A DNA stretch of 13,210 nt from Saccoglossus kowalevskii (taxonomy: Eukaryota > Hemichordata > Enteropneusta > Harrimaniidae), in assembly GCF_000003605.2 (NCBI RefSeq), contig NW_003134353.1, positions 96,424 through 109,633 on the forward strand, written 5' to 3'. Within the stretch, counting starts at the first letter, position 1. Each line of letters begins with the position of its first letter. This document shows, in pieces, positions 1 through 8,138 of this stretch. The translations under genes were made by a program, and so were the position numbers. The notes beneath the pieces were generated by a model that was given only the letters and a program-made list of their open reading frames with translations, searched no databases and was not told the DNA's origin.

Positions 1-47
1 TGTTGTTATCATCGCTTGGGACTCAGGTGACAGCCCTCCCGCTTTAA
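1..47 (-). mobile_element. MITE-like element, end fragment at window edge
   Basis: Read on the minus strand this begins TTAAAGCGGGAGGG at 47 and continues through GAGGGCTGTCACCTG. That 15-mer differs at one position from the left end of the 3109-3268 element. Subterminal bases 20-1 match bases 3153-3172 of that element at 17 of 20 positions. The two ends are therefore the same family in opposite orientation. The rest of this copy lies upstream of the window. Confidence 0.65.
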
Positions 48-363
48 TCAGCCGCTGACACAGTTTTTTCCCCCCCTTTCAACTATTCATGGTGACTTTC
101 AACACGTGATTCATAAGAATTAATAAGTTGATTGAAAAAGTGGAAAAAAGTGTATTCTCTAGTTTTTAAAATAGTAAATAGATTCATCATAGTACTTTGA
201 AGGTTTCAAAATACGAAGCTACCGTACCACTGCAAAATTTGTGAGATTTAAATGGGATTCACAAGACATGACACCATACTTGGCTGCAGTGTTTGTACGC
301 ATATTCATTGCCTAGCTGCTAATGACTGTGGTTTTGACAAAATATTTTTTCATTTATTCACAG
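1..363 (+). other. RARS2 intron, 3' part (window edge)
   Basis: No exon is visible before 364. The HIGH-type motif and LGDWGMQFG-like sequence expected just upstream in the protein are absent from these bases. The acceptor is a T-rich tract ending CAG at 361-363. Positions 1-47 are the end of a MITE-like element (listed separately), and a T6/C7 homopolymer sits near 64-76. The rest is AT-rich with no recognised content. Confidence 0.75.
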
Positions 364-525
364 GCTTATTGGGAGTAGGGTTCTTAAAATATGGGTCAGA
401 AAGTCAGCTATCCCAGAATGCAATTCAGCATTTATTCGACATCTACGTGAGGGTTAACCAAGATGCCGACAAAGATGAGACAGTTTATGACTCAGCAAGA
501 CAGTTCTTTAAAAATATGGAAGAAG
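364..525 (+). CDS. RARS2: RARS2 exon a (first in window)
   Basis: It starts in phase 1: bases 364-365 complete a Gly codon split by the upstream intron. It encodes (G)[11 protein letters not shown], then [12 protein letters not shown] and FFKNMEEG. This matches the segment just after the HIGH-motif region of vertebrate RARS2 (LLGTGF, HLFEVYVQVN). The donor GT is at 526-527, and the final G of the exon starts the next codon. An in-frame ATG at 252 lies in the intron and is not a start. Confidence 0.93.
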
Positions 526-3500
526 GTATCAAATAGATTCAAATTGTGTAATTAATTTTTTTTAAATAATAGAAAGTTGTTGATATATATGAGTATGACT
601 CCAGCTTTTTGAGTTATTATGATCTCATTTTTAGTGTTTACTTTAGGTAAATATCCCTTTTTTGTGTGTGGCATTTTTGTTCTAGTATATCAGTCAGTTG
701 TAGACAAATCCATCACATGTTTTGTTTTTGTAGCTATAATTATAATTTCATTTTAATCTTTAAATGTTCTTTCATATATCCCATTGTCATATACCAAGAT
801 TTTAAATGTATTTTTTTTCACTATAATATTTTCTTTTTATAATTTTAATTAGTAATGTATTGTTCATTTTTAATTACATAAATCTTGTGTTTTTTTTATT
901 ATGGTTTTTTACGATTACCAAAATTTCAAAAACTAGCAGTAAATAAATAATAAATTAAAATAAAATACACACTGTTTATGAAAAGATAATAATTAATTTA
1001 ACCTAAAATGGTTAATTGATAACTTTGCTTAGATTACGTCATCAAAACGTGTCGCTTTTTTTTTACAATGCAGGAGATGAGAAATCTTTATCACTATGGC
1101 AACGATTCAGAGAACTGAGCATAGATGAATATAGCCGAATTTACCAAGTAAGCAACTTTATTATTTATATCAAAACAAAACAGCATGATGAAAGTCTGTC
1201 ACCAAAATACTGGAAAATTGTTATTCTTTAGTCTTTCATTTTTTTTACCAAAAAATTTAATTTAAGGTTGTTGGTACTTTCATGGCTATCTCGAACTCCT
1301 CATAGTTTGATCTCAAAAAATGTTATAAAAATGCAGCTTTTAAAGTTGCTCTTTAACAGTTGCTCTCAGACAACTTTCCCTGAATTGTTTAAAATGATGA
1401 TAAACATGTCATCAGTCATACAGCGATCTGAAATGTCGCTAACTAACCGTCTGAATAATTCTAAGAACCACTGTAAATGAAACGTCTTAGATGGGTGTAC
1501 GTACCATGTTACCTTTATTAGTAGCACATGCTCTGATAGGTAAATGAAAGAGGCGTGTCTATAATAAAGACATATTTCAGAGATCCAATATACAATAAAT
1601 TGTTATTATTTATTTATTTCTGTTTCAACACTTTAGAAATAATGTTTTTTAATATTTTTTCTACAGAGACTTGGTGTAGGTTTTGATGTTTATTCTGGAG
1701 AGTCAATGTTTGGGGACCCAGCACTACAAGTTATAGAGCAGGTCAAGAAGATGGGAATCCTTCAATTATCGAAGTAAGATTGATTTTATAATTTATTAAC
1801 ACTGAGACTGTTGTTACATGTATCTCAAAATTCAATTATTTTTGATATTCATGGAGAATCAGCTTGAGACGATGAAAATAAAATGAATTGTAAATTTTAA
1901 TTTTGTATTTGGTGAATAGAATTAGTTTTTTCGACCCACTCAAGTAGAACATTAGAATTACAGCACAGCCAGAAAATACGCCTGCCTGACAAAACTAAAA
2001 ACATACATTCTTATAATTGTGTGTCTTATATGTTTCGAAATAATGATAACTTTGTACTTATTAGAATTCCTGATGACTTTTATTGAGAATCAGACAAAAT
2101 GTAGCTTTTTTCCTCATTAAAAACCTTTCAGTCCTATGTAATGATAATGCATTCTGGGTAATCAGGAACATGATTTTTCTGTCCGTAGGAGAGGTACCGG
2201 GGTCGTTGACCTGACAGCAGACAACTCAATGAAGTTTTACTCAACATTGATGAGGAGTGATGGAACTACTCTCTACATCACCAGGGATATTGCCGCTGCC
2301 ATCCATCGCCATGACAACTACAAATTCAACAGGATGTATTATGTTGTTGACAAAAGCCAAAACCAACATTTCCGACAACTATTTGGGACGTTGAATAAAA
2401 TGAAATATGAATGGGCTGACAGGTAGGAATAGTTATTCAGTTTATATCTTGTTCTAAAAATATAATTATTATTATTTTTTTTATTTTATTTCACATAAAT
2501 AGTGAGCCAAGATTACATTTTATTGGTACTAAATAAAAAAACAAAACAAAGGACAACAAATCAGATATACTGCCTACAGAGATGTTTTTAAAACAAGGGA
2601 AGAGGGGTGCAGCGCAGCGCCCTCATGCCATGGCCATGCGCCCCCTCACCCTGAGGAGCAGATCCTCTGGCAACCATAAAATTGGTTAGTAATTTTGGCC
2701 CCAAGGAAGCCATAGAATGTTCCATTTCAACATATGGAATTATCAAAAACTGTGCAGTGCTCCCTCTTGCAGTTTTTTTTCTAGAAAATCTCCTGTGCCT
2801 ATAATACCATCATGTTACAAATGAATTACTTGTTTCAACAAAATAATAACCTTTCATCTGTACATGTGTTGTTGGCTGATAACATATTGGTACATTTGTT
2901 AAAAAAAAGTATTTGTGCTCAGTATTACCTGGTTGAAAAAAAACAGCAGCTCATGCGTACTATAATGAACACCACCACACATACACATCACACATAGCAC
3001 TTCATGGGGTCGTGCGCAGTGATGGTATGGAATTATGTCAGAAATCATGGTTTAGACAATAGACAAGTTGGTCAACAACACCAGTCTGATTTGTTCTGTC
3101 AACTATACTTAAAGCGAGAGGGTTGTCACCTGCGGACATGCGGGAAATGAGTCTCAAGCGACGATAATAACACATGCTAAAATGCAAAGGCTCATGGGTA
3201 GATGCTCGTTTGTAAACAATGACACGCTATGGTCATCTGACGCATGCGCAGGTGACGACCCTCTTTAACTAAACATATACAATTTGAAATTACATTGTAA
3301 AGAATTGTTCATTGATTTATGTATATATCGGTATATATATATATATATATAAAATAAATATGAAATAATAAAATAAATAAAATAATAAATATAAAAACAA
3401 TTTTGTTGCATTTCATGCAGTACATTTGTACATGAGGTCTGTGTCTGACTAATTACACATAACATGTATGTATTTCAGATGCCATCATGTTCAGTTTGGT

Positions 3501-6500
3501 AAAGTGATTGGAATGAGCACAAGAAAAGGAGATGTTATATTTCTACAAGATGTTTTAGATGAAGCCAAAACCAGGATGTTACATAATATGAAATACTCGC
3601 AAAGTGAGTTATCCTTTTTGATTTAATAGTCTCTAGTAATGATGTCCTCAAGTGTTCTTTTTTACTTCGTTTTTGTGTTTCAAGTTTACAAATTCTGCAC
3701 TGCATCTTTGTGATCTTTCTTGGTTGGCTCTGGTGATGATGCCCTCAGGTGTTCGATTTGACTTTACATTGTTTTTGTTTTAAGCATCCAAATGATGCTT
3801 GTGTCATGACACTAACTTCACTAACAAAATAGCTTCTTTAGATCAAAATCCTGCAAAATGAATGTAAACAAACTACACAGATTTGTCAGCCTTTCTGTCA
3901 AGTTTTTCAGTAAAAAACATCCATTTTTTTGTGTCTGGAATCAAAAGTTGCCCTGCTCCACAGGTCACTGGTACTTGTCAATAAAAATGATACACTAACA
4001 GCTGGAGTTATTGAAGCCCAAAGCTAACAATACCATATGATTTTAAAGGCACTGATGGGCTTATAAGGTAATTGAGATCTGCACAGCACCTTTTTAAGCT
4101 CTGCTGATAATGCCCTCTGGTGTTCAGCTTCAATTTTTACTTTGTTTTGATTGAAAATTCTTCATTCTGTACTGGATTTCTGTTAACTTCCTTGTTGAGC
4201 TCTGGTGATGATGATCTCAAGCATTGAGTTTTTAATTATGTATTGTTTTTGTTATCGATGGAATGAGATCTACATTGCATTATTTTAAGCTCTGCTGATA
4301 ACGCTCTCTGGTGTTCAGCTTCAATTTTTACTTTGTTTTTGTTTGAAAATGATATACTGCACTGAGCCTTCCTTTTCTCAAAACAAGAATTCAGCCCAGT
4401 TATTGAACTAGACTATTTGTTCATAAAAAAACTTTAATATTGAACTCAAAATTCTTAACATGTAATCACGGAAAAGCTCTTTTAATTTCCTATATTCAGC
4501 ATGGAGCAAACATATTTTAAGATTTAGATTTTTGTTCTGCTTGTGTTTATTTATTCTATTCTGAAACTCCTGGTTACAAGTTAATCATGATTTTGACGAA
4601 ATCACTTATAGATCCATTTTATCGTAAAATTTTATTGTATGCAATAAAACCACTGATTACGTTTGCATTTTAGTTAAACAAAATATTCAGAGAAGTTGGC
4701 AATATAATCTTTGCATCTCTATCAGAAATGGGACCCTTGCTTGTTCAAAAATGCGGGTCAGGGAAGCAGAATCCCTGTGAGAGACTTAGTTTGGCCCATA
4801 GAGTTATCCCTGCAATTTACACAAAAGTTCATGCTACTAGTAGAGCAAATACTGTACCAGTATTTTTATAATAACACAAACTAGCAGTCTTGTATTTGTT
4901 ACATTACAGCTACTAAAGTTGACAATTTGGATGAGGTTGCTGAAGCACTGGGAATCAGTGCTATTATTATTCAGGATCTGAAGAATAATTTAAATTCTGA
5001 TTATAAGTTTGATTGGGACAAAGTTTTACAGAGCCATGGTGACACTGGAGTCTATTTACAGTATTCACATGCCAGATTATGCAGGTAAGATATACTGATG
5101 CTAATGATCACATAATATAAGGATATTACAAAGATGATGCACTAGGATTACACAGCCAGAGCATTGACCAATGGTGTTAGAGCTTGAATGTGATTCATAG
5201 CTGAGATTGAATGTATTAACTGACACATAGTGGATGTCAATGTAATCCTTTGGTGTATAAAGCCCAGAACTTGGTGGTGAAAATTAAGGATGCAGATACC
5301 TTGTGCAATATCACAAATGCTGTAACCTATGGCGATATGATAACAGATATATACCAATAGTCAATTGTTATAATAATTAATAGATCTCATCTCATTTTTT
5401 ACAAATCTTGTTTCATTTTGGTAATACACAGCTTATCTCCATACTGACCATGAAGTCACATGATGTTACTACAAAGAGATGAATTATCACAATTTCACAA
5501 GGTCGATATGATCCATGCCTAACTTTCACTGTTGTAACTCCCCTAATATTCACTGCTGTGACTCAACCCCTGCCTAACTTCCACTGCTGTGACTCAACCC
5601 CTGCCTAACTTCCACTGCTGTGACTCAACTCCTGCCTAACTTCCACTGCTGTGACTCAACTCCTGCCTAACTTCCACTGCTGTGACTCAACCCCTGTCGA
5701 ACTTCCACTGTGTGACTCAACTCCTGCCTAACTCCCACTGTGTGACTCAACTCCTGCCTAACTCCCACTGTTGTTGCTCAACCCCTGCCTAATTTCCACT
5801 GCTGTGACTCAACCTCTGTCTAACTTCTACTGTTGTGACTCAACCCTGCCTAACTTCCACTGCTGTGACTCAACCCCTGCCTAACTTTCACTGCTGTGAC
5901 TCAACCCCTGCCTAACTTTCACTGCTGTGACTCAACCCCTGCCTAACTTCCACTGCTGTGACTCAACTCCTGCCTAACTTCCACTGCTGTGACTCAACCC
6001 CTGCCTAACATTCACTGCTGTGACTCAACCCCTGCCTAACTTTCACTGCTGTGACTCAACCCTTGCCTAACTTTCACTGCTGTGACTCAACCCCTGCCTA
6101 ATATTCACTGCTGTGACTCAACCCCTGCCTAACATTCACTGCTGTGACTCCTCTGCCTAACTTTCACTGCTGTGACTCCCCTGTCTAACTTTCTCGGCCA
6201 GAACATTTCACAAAATTCATCAAATTCATTCAAATCACTGTTTTGTTTGAAGCCAGAATGCTGCACTGGTTCGAAGATGACAACACAAAACGTTTATTTT
6301 AAATTGAAATGAGATTTCTGGCATGCTGGAACACTACTCAAAAATTATTTATACCTTTCACCGGTGTTAGTTTAATTTTCCTAATTTTGTTATTTATTTT
6401 TAGTATTGAGAAACTATGCAACATTTCACTTGATACAAACTGCAATACTACCTTGCTACAGGAGAAAGAAGCCACACAATTAGTGCAACAGATAGCAGCA

Positions 6501-8125
6501 TATGAGGATGCTGTTTATAAAGCATATACAGAAATAGAACCGAAAAATATTGTCAAATATTTGTTTAGATTATGGTAAGAAATAAGAACTGCAATTACCA
6601 TCTTTAAAGTGCGTCTATATAATAAATAATAGCGCCCTCATGCATTCTGTCAACATTTACTTTGTTTTTATTTGTTCAATTTCTGTTACATGTAAGCTTA
6701 CTTCATTTCTGATTTTTGCCAACCACATTTCATGAAATATTGATCTACATATATAATGAGCTGTTACTTATTGCCCCCTCAATTGTACTATTAAAAGATG
6801 ACTTTGTTTTCACATTAATTTTGTAACATTTCTGTTCAGTCATGTAGCGTCCACGGCTCATAACACACTGATGGTAAAAGGAAGTAATACTGACTTAGCT
6901 AAGGTGAGAACCAAACCTATTCAGATACAATTAAAGCGCGGTGGTCGCCGTGCAGCGTGGGTTTGAATTTCATGTAAATAAACAATGTATTTTGCACGCG
7001 TTGGGTACGTCGCTATGAGTCCCGTATCGAACAGGACGCAATGAGACGACTGCCACCCTTTAATGTATGCTAATATGTTACCATACTTGCAATATGCACA
7101 TTCAAGAACAATTTCTTTTTAAATAAAGTGTTTTCAAAATTGTTTCCATAGAAACATCAAAAGCTTGAAAACTATAATTTTCTTTTCAACACTGACATCG
7201 TTCATGTTGCTGTCATTTTAAATAAATGAACCACACAATAATTTAAAACATAATTCAAAACTAAAGCCCCACAGTCAGCACACTGTGTACTTTGAATTGT
7301 ATTTCTTGTGATAAATGTATTTTTACAGGAAATATGTTGCAGGCATGGGACCCACTTAAAGTCTTTGAACACCATCATTTTTCTTGCCAATAATTTGCCT
7401 ATTTTTAGGTATGTTTTTGTAATTTTGACAATAATCCAAGTGGTTATAATTTTCTGCTGGCTTGATGAAAATTTAAAAAAAAAAAAAATGAAAAAAAAAA
7501 TTAGATTTTGTGATGGTGAGAAAAGTCCACATTGGCACTCTAAAGGCACTCACATAATGCAGTGAAAGAACTGTCACAGTTTAATGCAGTATCCAATATA
7601 ATATACATGTGAATAAAAAAAGACTTATTTCAACCAATTTATATTTTTGCTATCCACCCTCTGCATTAGACAGGCCCAGCTGTGACAATTTTATAATTTT
7701 TTTTTTTTTTTTAAATCGTGTATTCATTATTATCTATTCATGATATTCCATGATGTTTTAGAACCTGGAAGTGGAATAAAGTAGATTTTTTGGTTGACAG
7801 TTCATGCCACTCATTAGCATATTTATCAACTCAAAAACATGACGAAAACTATAGAGGGCGGAGACAGAATAGACCAGTCGAGGAAAGTTTGCATCAAGGA
7901 GAGATTCTACAAACTCTTTCTTTAAGAAATTATCATATACATGTATAATAATAAATTTGCCATGACTGGGCAAGTCTACCTGCACGAATGTATCATTTAT
8001 TCTTTTATAACTTTGTTTCATGTTTTTAACTGCTCCAGGCAAGACTGTTGTTATTTAACTCAGCGAGATTGACACTATCCAATGGTATGAGACTGCTTGG
8101 AATTCTACCATTACAACAGATGTAG
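364..8125 (+). CDS. RARS2: Mitochondrial arginyl-tRNA synthetase, 5'-partial, nine exons
   Basis: Class I aminoacyl-tRNA synthetase that charges mitochondrial tRNA-Arg with arginine in the matrix. Joined exons are 364-525, 1074-1147, 1667-1773, 2189-2422, 3479-3603, 4910-5084, 6404-6574, 6840-6903 and 8039-8125. They total 1199 nt: two bases finishing a split Gly codon, then 398 codons and TAG. All introns are GT-AG and phases match at each junction. The fragment tracks vertebrate RARS2 nearly end to end: [42 protein letters not shown], the GMSTRKGDV loop (KMSKS position), [12 protein letters not shown], and a C-terminal DALR-type anticodon-binding domain ending GMRLLGI...M. The targeting peptide and HIGH-type motif should lie in exons upstream of the window. 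RARS2 is preferred over cytosolic RARS1 because the C-terminal part and the MSTRKGDV segment follow the mitochondrial enzyme. No frameshift or premature stop is seen in the exons. Introns hold most of the repeats in the window. Confidence 0.95.
526..1073 (+). other. RARS2 intron a/b, 548 bp
   Basis: GT-AG intron, phase 1. Strongly AT-rich with several poly-T runs (for example around 810 and 890). I see no gene, repeat array or RNA in it. The acceptor is a T-rich tract ending CAG at 1071-1073. Confidence 0.85.
1074..1147 (+). CDS. RARS2: RARS2 exon b
   Basis: 74 nt, entered in phase 1 and left in phase 0. It encodes (G)[18 protein letters not shown] and then YSRIYQ, matching vertebrate [20 protein letters not shown]. 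Donor GTAAGC starts at 1148. An ATG at 1016 that opens this frame lies inside the upstream intron. Confidence 0.93.
1148..1666 (+). other. RARS2 intron b/c, 519 bp
   Basis: GT-AG phase-0 intron ending TTTTCTACAG at 1666. Apart from AT-rich stretches and an ATTTATTTATTT run near 1607-1620, nothing is recognised. An open frame of about 70 codons in it shows no family signature and is treated as chance. Confidence 0.85.
1667..1773 (+). CDS. RARS2: RARS2 exon c
   Basis: 107 nt, phase 0 in and phase 2 out. It encodes [13 protein letters not shown], then a less conserved stretch ending MGILQLS plus the first two bases of a Lys codon. This aligns with vertebrate RLGVYFDEYSGES...KGLLLK, the catalytic-core segment before the VVDL motif. 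Confidence 0.93.
1774..2188 (+). other. RARS2 intron c/d, 415 bp
   Basis: Phase-2 intron with donor GTAAGA and acceptor GTCCGTAG. Unremarkable AT-rich sequence with no repeat or gene identified. Confidence 0.85.
2189..2422 (+). CDS. RARS2: RARS2 exon d (catalytic core)
   Basis: 234 nt, the largest RARS2 exon in the window, phase 2 in and phase 2 out. It encodes [12 protein letters not shown], then [31 protein letters not shown] and KYEWADR. The SDGT-LY-TRD-AAAI block and D-xx-Q-xxHF are the conserved ArgRS catalytic-domain segments that shape the aminoacylation site. The Arg codon AG|A is split by the following intron. Confidence 0.95.
2602..2660. repeat. GC-rich palindromic islet in intron
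   Basis: A short GC-rich block in AT-rich surroundings. GAGGGG at 2602-2607 can pair with CCCCTC at 2642-2647, and a perfect 10-bp palindrome CATGGCCATG sits between them at 2629-2638. The 13-mer AGCGCCCTCATGC at 2616-2628 recurs exactly at 6631-6643. It may be a decayed dispersed element. No target-site duplication could be assigned. Confidence 0.4.
3109..3268 (+). mobile_element. MITE-like element, 160 bp, TTAA-flanked
   Basis: TTAA at 3109-3112 and TTAA at 3265-3268 bracket a short non-coding element. Its inverted repeats are AGAGGGTTGTCACCTGCG at 3117-3134 and the complement of AGAGGGTCGTCACCTGCG at 3247-3264, matching at 17 of 18 positions. Four extra bases (AGCG) lie between the left TTAA and the repeat. 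The interior is CpG-rich compared with the intron around it. TTAA target duplication is typical of piggyBac-type transposons, so a non-autonomous derivative is the natural guess, but no transposase is present to prove it. Relatives lie at 1-47 and 6931-7063. Confidence 0.72.
3332..3351. repeat. (TA)10 microsatellite
   Basis: A perfect TA run of 20 bp followed by AAATAAA/AATAAAT-type simple sequence to about 3397. It is intronic and likely to vary in length. Confidence 0.85.
3479..3603 (+). CDS. RARS2: RARS2 exon e (KMSKS-loop region)
   Basis: 125 nt, phase 2 in and phase 1 out. It encodes (R)[19 protein letters not shown], then [14 protein letters not shown] and KYSQ. The GMSTRKGD motif (about 3510-3533) sits where class I synthetases carry KMSKS, and vertebrate RARS2 has the similar degenerate GMKTRRGD. 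The loop contributes to ATP binding in the family. Confidence 0.95.
3604..4909 (+). other. RARS2 intron e/f, 1306 bp
   Basis: Phase-1 intron, GTGAGT to ACATTACAG. Its first half carries five degenerate copies of a repeat of about 95 bp (see 3631-4365). From 4366 to 4909 nothing is recognised except a small hairpin, CAGGGA...TCCCTG, near 4757-4775. Confidence 0.85.
3631..4365 (+). repeat. Degenerate ~95-bp tandem repeat with 191-bp dimer structure
   Basis: Five copies share the order CTCTG-TGATGATGCCCTC, then GTGTTC, then TTTACTTTGTTTTTGTTT. Their CCTCA-like anchors fall near 3646, 3744, 4114, 4215 and 4305. Spacings within the clusters are about 98, 101 and 90 bp. Copies 3 and 5 are nearly identical over more than 50 bp and lie 191 bp apart. 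Copies 2 and 4 share CTCTGGTGATGATG. The pattern is A-B, a gap of about 300 bp, then A-B-A. Looser relatives occur near 6631-6700 and 6772-6815. Confidence 0.65.
4910..5084 (+). CDS. RARS2: RARS2 exon f
   Basis: 175 nt, phase 1 in and phase 2 out. It encodes (T)[35 protein letters not shown] and [17 protein letters not shown]. The [15 protein letters not shown] and GDTG-LQY-HAR blocks are strongly conserved in ArgRS and lead into the anticodon-binding domain. Donor GTAAGA starts at 5085. Confidence 0.95.
5085..6403 (+). other. RARS2 intron f/g, 1319 bp
   Basis: Phase-2 intron, the longest of the gene in this window. About half of it is the 31-bp minisatellite at 5517-6195. The flanks 5085-5516 and 6196-6403 show no recognisable feature. 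A 69-codon minus-strand open frame near 5148-5357 has no family signature. Confidence 0.85.
5517..6195 (+). repeat. 31-bp minisatellite, ~22 copies, each with an AP-1-like site
   Basis: The unit is CACTGCTGTGACTCAACC followed by CCTGCCTAACTTC (31 bp). About 22 units lie head to tail. Most are one or two changes from consensus. A few are shortened by 1-3 bases, and the first and last units are the most divergent. TGACTCA, the AP-1/TRE consensus, is intact in 18 units. It is lost in the first unit (TAACTCC), in the ninth (TTGCTCA) and in the last two (TGACTCC). As 31 is not a multiple of three and the array lies inside an intron, it is not coding. Confidence 0.95.
6404..6574 (+). CDS. RARS2: RARS2 exon g (start of anticodon-binding domain)
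   Basis: 171 nt, phase 2 in and phase 2 out. It encodes (S)[47 protein letters not shown] and RL. This matches the DALR-type helical anticodon-binding domain of RARS2 ([20 protein letters not shown]). The N-terminal half is poorly conserved, as in other animals. An ATG at 6309 in the same frame is intronic. Confidence 0.92.
6575..6839 (+). other. RARS2 intron g/h, 265 bp
   Basis: The shortest RARS2 intron here, phase 2, GTAAGA to TTCAG. It carries two fragments related to the repeat at 3631-4365: GCGCCCTCATG followed by TTTACTTTGTTTTTATTT near 6632-6672, and GCCCCCTC followed by GACTTTGTTTTC near 6773-6811. Confidence 0.85.
6840..6903 (+). CDS. RARS2: RARS2 exon h
   Basis: 64 nt, phase 2 in and phase 0 out. 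It encodes (C)[20 protein letters not shown] and a final K, matching vertebrate LSHLAAVAHKTLQIKDS in the anticodon-binding domain. Donor GTGAGA starts at 6904. Confidence 0.9.
6904..8038 (+). other. RARS2 last intron, 1135 bp
   Basis: Phase-0 intron, GTGAGA to GCTCCAG. It holds the divergent MITE-like element at 6931-7063, an A14 run at 7475-7488 followed by A10, and a long T tract near 7697-7712. Minus-strand open frames of 115 and 94 codons cross it, but neither resembles a known family. Confidence 0.82.
6931..7063 (+). mobile_element. MITE-like element, 133 bp, divergent copy
   Basis: TTAA at 6931-6934 and 7060-7063 enclose a CpG-rich block in the last RARS2 intron. Both ends read TTAAAG inward, followed by GGTGG within a few bases. 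The interior shares words with the 3109-3268 element: TGTAAA...AACAATG, CACGC, and CATAGCG on the complement. The terminal repeats are much less alike than in the first element, so this is an older or distinct subfamily member. Confidence 0.5.
8039..8125 (+). CDS. RARS2: RARS2 terminal exon
   Basis: 87 nt coding, entered in phase 0. It encodes [20 protein letters not shown] and GILPLQQM, then TAG at 8123-8125. The NGM-LLGI...M ending is the conserved ArgRS C-terminus (vertebrate ANGMKLLGITP...M). This exon is too short to stand out as an open frame. It was found from the expected ARL start after a CCAG acceptor at 8035-8038. Confidence 0.93.
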   Translation, partial: ARLLLFNSARLTLSNGMRLLGILPLQQM

Positions 8126-8138
8126 GGAGATATGATGT

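Larger units (their letters stand above)
2423..3478 (+). other. RARS2 intron d/e, 1056 bp
   Basis: Phase-2 intron, GTAGGA to TATTTCAG. It holds a GC-rich palindromic islet near 2602-2660, a TTAA-flanked MITE-like element at 3109-3268 and a (TA)10 microsatellite at 3332-3351, each listed separately. The remainder is AT-rich and unassigned. Confidence 0.85.

Noticed and set aside
252-363. N-terminal start of a protein at ATG 252
   Set aside because: The bases before 364 do not match RARS2, a T-rich tract and CAG form a good acceptor at 361-363, and the split Gly codon fits an upstream exon.
5517-6195. CRISPR-like array or coding peptide repeat
   Set aside because: Units are directly adjacent with no spacers, the period is 31 bp (not a multiple of three), and the array lies inside a GT-AG intron of an animal gene.
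7202-7565. Overlapping plus- and minus-strand open frames of 85 and 115 codons
   Set aside because: Both read through A/T homopolymers (KKKKMKKK on one strand, FFFIFFFF on the other), which indicates low-complexity DNA and not a gene.
7758-8042. 94-codon minus-strand open frame across the end of the last RARS2 intron
   Set aside because: It resembles no family I know and has no splice or promoter support. It overlaps the RARS2 splice acceptor and the first bases of the terminal exon. A chance frame is the simplest reading, and transcript data would settle it.
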